Part shown: one piece after another, positions 22,224-34,300 of the stretch | Position numbering within the stretch: position 1 is the first letter of the stretch | How the letters are laid out: every line of letters begins with the position of its first letter | Source: Gymnorhina tibicen | Taxonomy: Eukaryota > Chordata > Aves > Passeriformes > Artamidae | Direction: 5' to 3' | DNA: 64,000 nucleotides | Assembly: GCA_013399875.1 (NCBI GenBank) | Contig: VXAZ01018984.1 | Coordinates: forward strand, 9,078,206 to 9,142,205 | The notes under the pieces: generated by a model | Seen by the model: only the letters and a program-made list of their open reading frames with translations | The model's database searches: none | What the model was told of the DNA's origin: nothing | Made by a program: the position numbers and the translations under genes

Positions 22224-25200
22224 CATTGTGTGAAAAACAAGTAAAATACAAAGATCTCAAAGTACAGCTGCATCAGGACTATAGGTAGCTGCCATCTGCA
22301 TCCAGCTCATTTGAGTACAAAGAAACCCTTCTCCACTGAACAGATGGGGCCAAAAGATATGAGGGAAACAGGCGCAGGATTGGCTTTTTATTTGAGCATT
22401 TTCACCCATGTTTGTTTTTGAGTCATTCAGCTTCATTTTAAAGTATCTGAGCCTTTTTCTTTCAGGAGTCACCTACAAAGAGAGCCCTTGGGGACCTGAG
22501 CACGGCCTTCATGAAGGTGATACCCTTCTGAAACACAAGTGACACAAGTGCTCATGCACTGGCTTGCCCTTCCCCACACCCCTGCAGACAGCTGCAGGGA
22601 AGGATGTGCCATCACAAGAATTCTGCTTGTTCATCAATGAGCTTCTCTTGGCATTATTATTTTCTTTCCTGATACTTTCCTGAGCTGCAACTTCAAGTTC
22701 AAAATAAAACGTTAATGAATCTATCTGGTTTTTCTACTTCATGACGTAAAATATTCTAATTTCTCACACATTCTAAAAGAAAACCCAAATCCTGCCTTCT
22801 TTTGGTTTTTCCAAAGGCTGAGGCCTTTAACTGTAACTTGTTGTGTTTTGGGGTATTTTAATTAAAATTGACTTCCTAAAGGATCACATTAGCAAGAAGG
22901 CATGGAGCAGTGAATGTCAGCAGACACCAGTGTGGTAATGTGACTGGTTCACCTTCCTTACATCGTAACAGATACATTTTACTTAGACATTATTACAAGC
23001 TCCACTTGAGGAAACTGGTACCAAACATCGGCAAGCGCTGGAAATAACGGGACTAAATACCTCTACCTGCAGGCAGCGACTCTAAATACATGATGGCATT
23101 AGAACAACAAGAGTGAAATTTTGACAGAGCCAAGGCTAAAGGAAGCTTTGTCTTTTGGGGGCTATGCCCATACCTAAGAGCATTCAAAGGGATGTGTCTG
23201 GCCCCCAGTGGGACTCCCACAGATGGGTCTGAGGGAGTTACAGAAAATGGGGGCTAAATTCATTTAAAGTTGTCAAGCAGTAAGCAAATGCCTCGTACAC
23301 ATCAGCCAGGTGCACACACGCAACTATAGAGTTTTGGCTTCTTAGAGATTATTGGCATTGCAAGGGTTAATAATTGCCCTTGAACCCCTGGGAAGTGGAC
23401 TTGAAAAGTTCCAGGGTTCAAGTGCGATGCCATAAACAAGGTGCTAAATAATAAAAGAGCAGCCTTGTACAAGGCTCCCCGGCAGGGGATGAGCCCGCCA
23501 GAAGCTCCACCTGGGCTGATGGGCCAGACTGCGACGCCGGCAGCATAATTTCTACAGGGTGTCAGAAAATGCATTACTACTAAGTGGCACCACTCTGAAT
23601 GAAATCTGTATGGGTCAACTGCAGGTTAAGCTAACAAAACAATTAAAAATTTAAAATCTAACAATCACAGAGCCCCCCAAGCACTCAAGAAGGAGCAATG
23701 GGTGGTTTCTCATGTGGACAAAGAAATGAGTACCCACCTCGGTTTTAGTTTTCCAAGCAATAGCGAGATGTTTTCCCTAAGTGGGTTTCACCAGCTTATC
23801 GCCTTGAAAACATTTTCAGAGTCTTCCCTTTGTTAGTGAGAAGGACATCAACAGATAGTGTTTGAAAACATGGCCGGTATATAAGTTCTCACTGTGAACC
23901 TGACTAAAGTCTATCGGAGGCAAGACCCCAGTAGAAGGACTCTCTGTGCTACTATTTGTATATAGAAAGCATGTGGAGGACTTGGCACAATTTGTTGTTG
24001 ATGGTTAGTCTATAGCCATGCTGTATGTTTGTGATCAAATAGTGATCTTGCAGGCAGGTTAGGAAATGGAAAATTTCATGGGGTAAATGGGAGACACATT
24101 TCTGTGAGAAGACCATGGGCAGCTGGACATCTCACAGCCTCCCTAAACAAAGATTTTGCTGTGAGCAGCAAGAACAGGGGAAGCGCCGATAAACCACGGG
24201 GAGATGTTTGTTTCAAAAGAAGACATGCTTGAGGGGGAGACAGTGCTTCTAGGTGAGGTGTGGCTCAGCCTAGGGCACAAAAAACTGCAAAAGTCCAAGA
24301 CCTCACTTAGGGCAAAGGAGAAGCAAACAGCACAAAGGGGTTCTTATTCTGGCAAAATGTCCTCTGTCCTCTTGAACATCCTCCCTAACCAGTACTTCAA
24401 CATTCACGTGAGTACAGCCATACTATTTTCTTCATTGCATCACAGAATGAAATAATTGTGAGGCTGAGGGACATGCTAGTCTCATGCTCAGTAGGGCAGT
24501 CTCTTCCAGATCAACACAAAATAGGGCAGCTATGAAATATATTTCATCTCACAGCAAGTTCCAAAGTATTTTTGTGCAATCTCAAAACGTGTTTTTTCTG
24601 ACATGTTTACATATATCACTGCATACAGGCTCATTGGCAATGAATTTTTTCTGCATTTTGACTTTGAACCTTGCACTTTCCCTCTTAAAGCCCAAAGGAA
24701 TGTTACCTATATGGATCCTGCTAATGGGTTTTACAAATAATTGTAGTGCTCCTAAGACTTCTGCATATTTTTTAAAGATTTATATTTGTAACGAAAAGCA
24801 ATTCTGAGTCAAAGATTAAGCTAAACCTATATATATGTATGTAGTCTAACAAAAAGGCTTCAACCAACTCTTAAAAATATACATTTAAATAAAAGAAGTT
24901 AAAATGGGAATAAATTATTTCATGAGCTCACTTAACTTCAGGAGCTACTGAATAATTTTAGATTTATTTTTGTAACAATGGCTTTATTTAAAAAGCAGAT
25001 AAAATGAAATAAACATCAGAGCAGAGGAATAGAAATCCAAGTAGCAAAGTACTGTGCTGGTCCACAAGGATGTTTCCTTTGTGAATGCAAACCAGGAATA
25101 GTGACCCATCAGAAACAGAAAAGCCTGAATCTGTTCAGATTTATATCAGAATTAGTCATTAAAGCAGAAATAGGAGAAGGTCCCTGCCTTATACCCATTT

Positions 25201-25710
25201 GAGTGAAATGCAGAAAACAAAATGTATTTGTTGAAATTTGTAACTTTTTCCAAACTGAGTAATATACAAAATAATAAATAGTGCTGAAATATGACCCACT
25301 TTTGCCTTAAAAAAAAAAGCAAAATTAGTAGCATTGCCTTTTCTTTATGAAACCTATTACAACACATTTTCTTCATCAAAATAACAATTCAACTAACCAG
25401 TTCAGGTTCTACTTAACCATTACTTAAACTTCATAACTATTTTTCCTTCATCTTTCTGTGCTGCCCATCCTGCTTCCATTGGGTGACATGAAGGGAATTG
25501 CTCTTTAGTGAGTACAATTATACAATGTCCAGACAGTGTTTTCAGCTAACAAAAACACATGCACACACAGAAAAATTTAAAATATCCACTGTACTATGCT
25601 TTTCCAGGGGTGACAGTAAATAGGATTTTGTTATTGTAAATATTGGGCAAACTCCAAATTTTGCAATCCCCTGTACACTTGGGTTTTTTAACAAATTAAA
25701 ATCATTCCAG
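22224..25710. other. gene-free stretch, nothing recognised
   Basis: AT-leaning unique sequence with short open frames only (107 codons at 24484-24807). A short TATATATGTATGTAG repeat lies at about 24829-24843. No interspersed repeat, CpG patch or RNA gene was recognised. Confidence 0.5.
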
Positions 25711-25755
25711 CATCTATCTATTCATCCATCAACCCATCCATCCATCTATCCATGC
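25711..25755. repeat. ATCT/ATCC tetranucleotide microsatellite
   Basis: Imperfect ATCT, then CATC/CATCC units. It is the reverse-complement type of the repeat at 2284-2337, but independent and interrupted. Confidence 0.9.
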
Positions 25756-26337
25756 CTAGTCTCCCCCTACCCCCCTCTCCTTTTCATAAACAGCTCTGCT
25801 AATTAACTCCCACATTGCAGCAATCTTTCCATTACAGGAAAAGGAGAGAGAGATTGAATTTATCTATACATGATGAACAAATGCCCTGGAGAAGCTCTTG
25901 TAATCTAACGTGTCAATGTAGATGAACTCCTCGGGATTTCTTTTCTTTGTTTTACCATCCAATAACAGCAAAAATAACACACAGAAGAATCCCAGTACTT
26001 AGGCTACGCAGCTAATCAACGACTGGAAAGACATTCAAGGTTGCACTGCATTTATCCTTTTTTGAACAATAAAATTCAGGGGTGACTGCTCCTGGATTTG
26101 AGGTCAAATTACTATAACAATTAGGCTCATCAGAGCATTTTTATTATTAAGGAATGACGACAGAAAACTGATCTCTATCTGATTAAAGAAAATAAAGGAC
26201 TAATTGAGAAGAACAGCTAGTCCATTATTTTTCAAGCCCCTGGTAAAGGGCTAAACTTCACAAACGGAAACAGCACCAATCCTTACTACAAGAGGAACGA
26301 GTAAGAATGTGCATCTTCCTAAAGAGATGTGGGACAA
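25756..26337. other. gene-free stretch, nothing recognised
   Basis: It begins with a C-rich tract (CTCCCCCTACCCCCCTCTCC at 25761-25780) and continues as AT-leaning unique sequence. No gene or repeat family was recognised. Confidence 0.5.
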
Positions 26338-26406
26338 GCCGCGTCCCAGCACACGCACGGCACAGCACTGGCGTGCGCCTCCACACCCCGATCTGGGACA
26401 CACGCC
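26338..26406. promoter_or_regulatory. small CpG cluster
   Basis: About eight CpG dinucleotides in 69 bp, including GCCGCGTCCC, CACGCACGG and GGCGTGCGCC, surrounded by CpG-poor AT-rich sequence. It is too small to be an island. It could be a regulatory core or simply an undecayed patch. Confidence 0.25.
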
Positions 26407-27154
26407 TGTCACCACAGCTTTCAGAAGTCATTTATTACCCTGACACCTCTCATTTAGGATCAGCTGTGCGCTCATTGTCACAATGACTCGTTAATGACAC
26501 AGTCTTCACTTACACCTTTCTCTATTTTCTTTCCCAGTTCTGTTTGGGTGCAGGCTCTGAGCGCACAGTTATGTGGGTAAAACCTGCTGGAGCGGTGGGC
26601 ATTTTGTCTGCGGACTGAGTGGGAGACCTGAGCTGTCAAAATCGGAAATAAAACCCCCATTCAGTGGGGTTTTGAAAACATTTCCAACTCTGTGGTGCCT
26701 CAAAAGCTGATTAGCACGGTGTGTCACACCCTGTCTTTTGTGAAGCACGGTGGAAAAATGCTAAGAATTTTTTTGCCTTTTTACATAGGAAAATATACCA
26801 ACATTTTAAGACTACATAAAAAATAAAACTAAAAGGAAAAAAACAAAAAAAAAAATCGGAAAACAAATTATTTCAAGTCTCAAACTTTGATGCAAAACCA
26901 AACAGAAAGAAATCAAATCATGAGAGATACAGAACAATCACAGTTGCCTTCTCTTCCCTCACCTTTCCATATTTTCAGTAAGCAAGAACCCATTTTGTTT
27001 TATAGATCTGGATCTCCTTGCACTCCTGAACAAGTCATAGAAAACACCATTTCAGCTCCAAAATCCACACAAATGAAAAGACTGGGGCTTTACTTGTATA
27101 CTTCAGTAAAAACTGTTTGCAGTGAATATTGTTTATAAAAATACCATGGCATGC
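26407..27154. other. gene-free stretch with A-rich tract
   Basis: A-rich, low-complexity sequence occupies about 26812-26872 (A runs separated by single T, C or G). The rest has no recognisable gene or repeat family. Confidence 0.5.
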
Positions 27155-27185
27155 AAAAAAAAAAAAAAAAAAAGCAAAAAAAAAA
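27155..27185. repeat. poly-A tract (A19-GC-A10)
   Basis: The longest A run in the window. I looked for a retrocopy or SINE body upstream on the plus strand and for flanking duplications and saw none. Confidence 0.93.
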
Positions 27186-30100
27186 CAGTTATTTAACCCT
27201 AAACGAACTAACAATGATGGTTTCACTTACAGAAAGAAAATAAGACCTATTAATTTTCAGTGGAGAAGGAAATATGTTGTAGGATGAAAGTAATCTACTT
27301 GCATGGAAACTGATACACTTTCCTAATCAATAAGAAAAAAAAATCAGCTCTGCATTTCCCAGAGACCAATCCCCCCCTTTTTTATGCGATATTTCAAAGC
27401 TATTTATGTATAACGCAGCTGCCAAAATATTTTATGTGGTTTTAATGCTGATGGGTAAAGCAATCAGAAGCTTTTCACAGGAATTATAAAAACTTTGGAT
27501 TTCTAACGATGTTGAACAGCTAACAAACAAACGTTCCCACAGGCAGCTTCGTGCCTACATTTTACCATAACCACAGCAGGACACTCCTCTAGTGAAAAAA
27601 GCTACCAAGAGTTAGGGATATGCACTTTGTGAGATGCTCGGTTCGTTTTATCCCGTGCAGCACCATTTCACAGGGCACCAGATTAATCCAGAGCACCGCC
27701 TGTTCCGAGCAGCATGATGCAAATATAAATTCACCTTTCAATCACTTCTGCGGGTTAATGACACTGAGTAATAGCACATTAGCAAAGTGCCACTCCAGAC
27801 ACCAGTCAGGCATGCCAAACAGATAATCTGACAAACGTTTCAGATTCATTTTCCATGAACAGAAACACTGTTCGGGCTTATTAACTAGCAAATCTGCATA
27901 CAGTGCAGTGCAGAGCACAGAGGCTACATTAAAAGTAGCAATCTATCTCATTAATGTAATATATAAGGGTATTTGGCTTCTTCTATTGTTGTAAAATTAA
28001 AAAAAAAATATGCTTGTGCTCCCTAATGTTGTAGTATATTTGCACTAATTGCTTCATACACTCCAGTCAAGTTTTCAACAGAGAGGACTTCCCACACTGG
28101 TTTAGAGAAAAATTATGTTTTCAGCTACTATCATTTTCAAGAGTGCAAATAGTTCAGTTAACCTTCCCAAACTACTCGCTGTACTCACTTCATTTCCCCT
28201 TTTTCTATTAAATGCTTCCCTTGCAAAAGCGGTGTATCTGTATCTGGCCTTCACATCTGTGACTACATCTCTGCTTTTACAGATGTTATTTGAGCATGTG
28301 GAGGAGTAGAGTTACAGGGGCTGATTGCTCACTTAGTCCAAAATCAATAGGAGATGAACAGGATTTGTCTTCTTATCTCCATCATATTGATAACCAAATG
28401 GGAAAAAGGGCAACTAAAAAAGAACAGTTCCCCAAAATGTTCATTCACAGTTGTAAATAAAATTACTTGAGTGCTTTCAAAGCCATTAAATATCGATCTT
28501 ACCAGAATGTTAGAAAACAAGAACATTGCTAAAACAATACATTAAAAACAAACTTCCCAGCAGGTTTATCCAAACACAATTCTAACAGCAAGCACACGTA
28601 CTGAAAACCCAATTAAAAGCCCCATTCCTATGCAGAAAGCAGAAACAATGCTGCGATATCCATATGTCATCTCAGTTCGTAATTTTTTTTAACAGCTGGG
28701 ATTCGAGAAACTATCTATAGACATTTCCTCTGTTGGCTAAATCTTTGCCTGGCTGGTTAGCTTCAGCTCTTTGGATCTTGATGAGGTACCAGTGTTTTAA
28801 TCTGACTGGGGGGAGGAGGAGCTGGGGTGACACAACAACATTTTTTGTTTTGCCCAAAGTGTCTTAACACATCATTTCTAGCCACAGAATTCACTTCTTT
28901 GCAGTGTTCTGCCTCTAGGACCAGGAGTCACAGTTTATCACTATTTATAACAAAAGGTAGGTGGAAAATTACCTTTCTGTCCCTTTGTTGGTCACCCTGT
29001 GGCTTTCATCTGAGCTTTTGTTTGAAAACACGGCTGCAGGTGATTACTCCAGTGGGCCACTAGCCTACTCAGCCACCTTTCAATTTTCTTTAATGCTGAA
29101 TTTGGAGTTTCAAAGCTGCAATTTGCCATTGTGAATTTTCCCTTCTGTGCTGTGCCTCAGTTTCAGGGTGTCAGAGGGCATGGGGGCATGTTCTCACTCT
29201 TGGCCTCAGATTAAGGTAGCCCAGGTCTATTTTTCCTTTTTAAATCTTTTGTTTCATTTTGCATCCACTTTACAGTGCCCTGCAGAGCAGTGAAGAGGAT
29301 GTGCCATGGTGGTATGACACTGTCAGGCTTTCTCCAAAGTACTTCAGGCAGGATTTCAGATTTGTATCGCTGGATAATCAAGTACTTTGCTTTATTGTTA
29401 CTTATATCGAACAGCTCACACACTATTTCCTTTAGAAATGCCTCAAGTGCCCATGTTAGTTACAATTCTTAAATAACCTAGTTTTTAATGGCACTGCAGG
29501 GTATTTAACAACAAAATACTGCTGCAATTATGGGATGGAAAATAAACATGTTATTGATTAGTTCAGAATTTGTGATGAAAATCACAATCAGGAGATTAAA
29601 TCACCGCCACATTTGTGAAGACCCTGGGAGATTACGGGCAGGTCTGTTAATTTTTCAGTCTGCCTCTTCTGTGGAAGAAGAATTAAAACACTCCCTTTTC
29701 CCCAGACTTTTTGCCTGCTCAGACAAAGCAAGCTCCTTTCTGCTGGAACCGCTATGGTGCGTGCACTCTTGTGCGAGTGCCTTAGGCACTACACTGCTAC
29801 AGAGCAAATCTGCTGCTATGAAATATTAAATTATAGTAAGAACAAAGGATTTAAGTTACTACTGGCTTAGGATTTAGTTCAACATACAGTAGATTATTTT
29901 AATTTGTTGTTCGTAGTATTTCACATATTGGTATCTACAGCACGACAGTCAAACCCTTGATTTTCTTTGAATCATACACATTGTTTTACATACATTGCAG
30001 TCCACAGAGACTCAGCAACAGACAGAGCAATTAAGAAAGCAAACAAACTGTAGTAATGAACCATATAAGGAAGAAAAGCAGAAATGTCACCACCAGCCTT

Positions 30101-33100
30101 CAAACATATGGCTCTCCAGGGCCCTCCTTGTGCCATGCAACTTCCACTGCTCCATCAGGCACAGATGCCTGCTTATTTTGGAGCAGAATTTGCTTAGAAA
30201 ACCTCTCCTGGTCAGCATGATTTCATACCTCATTAGCATTGTCCTGATGCAAGTAATGGAAATAAAAGTCCTGGAAGCCAGCAATTGCGTACACTTGCAG
30301 AAGCTTCTTGCTTATCAGGTGCTTGAGGAAGGCAATGGAAACTGAAAGGAGAATAACCCAGCAAGCGGTAGCTGGGTTAAGGATAAAGATAACTGTCAAA
30401 AGGAGGGAGATTAGAGTAGGCACCGGTGGCACTCAGAGCTTAAGAGAGTGTTGTCTCCATTACCTGGGGATGGGGAAAATAGATCACTGTTCGCCTGAAT
30501 GCACTGACAATTTCTGATGTTTTATTACAAACTGCACTGGGGAAGTGATATGGGTAAAAAAAATCAAAATATCTTCTAAAGCTTTGTTTCTCAACTCAGA
30601 TCATGCCAGGAAGGTTACCGTACCACCCCAAAACACTAATGTGGGCACAAGCAAGATGGAAAAATCTGGTGAAATGGGTAATAGGGAGCAAAGGGAGGAT
30701 GGGAATCACAGAGAAATCCTGTAAGTCAACTTTTCTGCCAAGGAAGGGCCCATTGGTCAGACAGAAGTAATTATTTACATTACTTGGTAACATACCGAGA
30801 AAAATAGCAATCTCACTTAACTCGCCTCTGTTAATAATTTTCAGACTTCTACATCAGGGATCTGCAGTCAAAGAAAATTTTTTTCAAGTAACCTTCTGTG
30901 GGTTATCTTTTTTCACATGAATTAGAAGCAAATTGGGCATTTAAAATCAGAGGAGAGTTTTAGTGATGAAGTTCCCATTAGGGGTACTGGATCTGTGAAA
31001 TTTGGTTCTTTAGCCCACAAGGCAACACTGAGTTGCTATCAAAATCCACAGTGTTTTAAGATACGCTGTCACTCACACAAGACAGACTGCAAACAATTTT
31101 CTATGGTGCATAATGTGAAACTGTACAGTGAAAGAGTGTGATGAAAATGAATGGGAAAAATATTCTTTCAGGCTTCCTTTATCCAATCAGCTAAGTACCA
31201 CTTGAAAACTAGCTAAGCCATCTTTATTGCATTGTAATTAAACCTCGTGTCTGTTGATTACAGCAGAACTTAGTTGGGTTTTTTGAGTTCCCAGCCACAG
31301 AGTTGTTGAAACAGAAGAAAGAAACAGTTCTGTAGCCAGCATCCTGCTTTAGCCATTTTCACTAGCCATTATCAATAATAAAACGTTCAATTTGCAGCTG
31401 CTCTTTCTTTCTCCCTTACTGAAACAACTTGAGTTTGTGCAGAAAGGTCCCACTATCTCCAAACAGTGTTTTACTTATTTGGCAAAAATTTGTACAGCTT
31501 AACTGTGAAACAAATGGCGCCTCAAATTATGGACAAGGCAGAAACTATTTTGAGAAGGAATGAGCTCGGTTATAGTCTTTAACAAGTCTGTAAATGTGTA
31601 CAGACCCAAAAAGGAATATTTTGATCCTGGAAGAGTGAAGGAAAACCAAAATGAGGAAGATTAACAAGTAAACCTTCCACAAGCATTACTCCCTGAGAAG
31701 GATTCCTCCATGCTGCCCCACCACCACATCCTGCTCCTTTGCTCCTCACAACCCCACACTTCTTAGGGTTATTTAACACAAGCAGCAGTACCTTGATTAT
31801 CTCGGAGTTTCATTGTGTAGGAGGACAAAGGCTGATCTTGCAACCAAACCACAAACACTAAATACCACCACAAAACCGAGCAAGATGACACTGTTATGCA
31901 AAGTGCTTGTACCAAAACTACCTTCCACACACCCTACTGGACACTGGGGCTGGCTGTGCTCCATTGCTGTGCCCTGCACAAGAGCAGCCCATCTTTAGGT
32001 GATCCCAGCAAGCCTCCCAGGGCAGCTGTACAGCTCAGGCATTTCCCACAGCCAACTACTGCAAGCAACACTTTTCCATTGTCTCTCCTTCAAGATTCCT
32101 CATCAGAAAGCAAGAGTCCAGCTCTCTCTCTGATATGCCAGATCATCCCCTATCAGGCAAGTCTGGCTCCATCAAGCATAAGAAGTCATCAGTCTTACAG
32201 CAAACACATAACTCACCCCCACCATTTCCTCTCTTGTTTGGCAGCTGACCTCCCACAGAGGAGTCTGAAAGAGGCATTAATGTTTTTTGTCAGCCCATTT
32301 TGTTTAGCAGCTATCAAAATAAAATCAATGCCTCCTTCATTGTCTTGGCTTTTTCCTTTGCAGTTTTTTTTCTGTACTTCACCTCATAATCGCTGTGGGC
32401 TTTGGGCCCTGATTTATTACCAGGTTCACAAGGCTGTTGCTTCATGGGAGCAATAACCAAAAGTGTAATTCCAGCAAGTTTGCTTTTCAGCATGTTCTTG
32501 CTGAAGGCAACAGCTATATCCGTGCTACTCTTGAACATAACTCAGACTCCAGTGTTCCCAGAAGAAAGAAACAGAAGAAAGACTTCAGAAAAAAAAAATC
32601 TTTTGCCCTTCTCTAATTTACCCTTCCTTTTTTGTCCCTGTACCTCCCAGCTCCTGCTGCAACTGGAGCCCACTGGCTGGCTGCAGGGACTCTGCAAGCA
32701 GCTGCAATGTTGTCAGCTGCCGAGGAGGGACTCGATTCTGTGGGTCTTCGCACAGGAGAAGGGCAGAGCAAGGTGGTGAGGGCAAGCTCACCCGAGACAA
32801 TGCAAAGGGCTGGTCCCTCCCTGAACCAGGCTGGGAATGCTCCCCCATCCCAGCTACATCCTCTGGTCTGGCATCTGGGGGACCCAGGAAATGCTAAGAG
32901 TAAATGTGGAAGGAGCATATTGACAGGAAAAAAGAAAAGGGAAAAAAGGTCATATAACAAATTGATTCAAGAAAATCATATTTTATGTTCACCAAAGACA
33001 GAGCTTATGAAATAACCAATATTGAATTACTCACTGAGCTCTCATCCTACAGCTCTAATACAAGTTCTGTCCTGCTGGAGCATACAGAACACAGTCCTTC

Positions 33101-34300
33101 ATTCTCAGAGGTACTAAAAATCTTTACTTCCGTATAGGTGGTTATAGACCTTGTTTACACATAAAATTTCATGCTTTTATAAAAGTAAATTCCAAAGCAA
33201 ATGTAACTCTTCAGAGCCATTATTATCCAGGGGTTTATTGCCAGGCTTGTTAATTCTCTCAGCAAGCATCAGGTCCAGCCACTCTGCCTCAGTCTTGACA
33301 CTTCAGAGACTGGTGAGATTTATTTCAGTGCCTGACACTCGAGCAAAGCACACTTTCCTTTAGTTTCTGTACACATTTTACTATGCAGTTCCTTCTTGTA
33401 CCTTCTCTCCCCTGTTTCCACCTCACACACCTGTCTGCCTTGCAACGAGCAAGGGTTTTTTATTAACAAGTGTCTTCAGGGTGACGCTTGCTTTTTTCTA
33501 CCTCATGACTGCAAGTGCAATTAAGCCCCGATCTTTACATGTGGCCTCTAAGAACCACAGTAATGGAAAGAATAAATCATTATGAATAATGCTGTCACAG
33601 GGAAACTCATATTCTCGTCCCTTTTACCCCAAGGCCCCCAGCAGGGTGTGTGGGTGAGGGAAGTACTCTTTGATGCTGGAACCTGTGTGGCAGCACCATT
33701 TTGACATTCTTTCAGCAGAATGCGGGAAATAACAAACCTGACAGAGAAACAGCACCATAGCATGCCAGTATGGATATTACTTCTTACACTGGGTCCTTTG
33801 GATACCTCTACAATTTAGGAATTAAAAATACCAAGTATTTCTTCCAGGTGATGCAACAATTGCACTGGGACAGGGCAGGAAGACAGAGGCATTGAAACAT
33901 TTTAAGGCTTAAAAGAATGCTGAGTTTCCTTTTTAAAGCTTAAGGAACAGTGCAACACTTCTTTATTCTTTTCTTTTTTTTCCCTTTCTTCTTTTTGACA
34001 AACCAGATACTCTAAAGAAAATCAGTCAAATGGTCTAAAACAAACCAGCCTTCCCACTGCATACAGTCCTGCATGGCCAAATTTCTGCACAAACAACTAC
34101 GGAAGAAACATAGCAGTAGGTAAACAAGATCAATCCACCCCCAGGCTGTTTCTCTGCAATGAAGTTCTGTTTCAAATGAATCCAGTCATCCCAAAACAGT
34201 TTGGAATATCTGACATTTGTAATTCTGCCCCTTCAACTGTGCAACATTTATATTCCACTTATATTCAGTACTATCCTATTACTGAAGTATTTCTGGTGAA
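27186..34300. other. gene-free stretch, repeat-poor
   Basis: Seven kilobases of unique, AT-leaning sequence without any interspersed repeat that I can identify. The plus-strand frame at 31896-32456 (186 codons) is Ser/Pro/Leu/His-rich without a domain pattern. A minus-strand frame at 32314-32538 (74 codons) has a hydrophobic segment (residues 20-32) and a Lys-rich end; it looks more protein-like than most, but I cannot assign it and the Lys run mirrors a T-rich tract. T- and A-runs occur near 32365 and 32590. Confidence 0.45.

Noticed and set aside
26812..27185. Open frame between two A-rich tracts, considered as a retrocopy with a poly-A tail
   Set aside because: No recognisable parent gene, no flanking duplications, and A-rich sequence on both sides rather than only at the 3' end.
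31896..32456. 186-codon open frame
   Set aside because: Composition is Ser/Pro/His/Leu-rich without a domain pattern. The apparent start is embedded in unrelated sequence, and shorter frames overlap it on the opposite strand.
32314..32538. 74-codon minus-strand frame with a hydrophobic segment and Lys-rich tail
   Set aside because: It looks protein-like at first sight, but I could not match it to any family, and the Lys-rich tail is the reverse of a T-rich tract.
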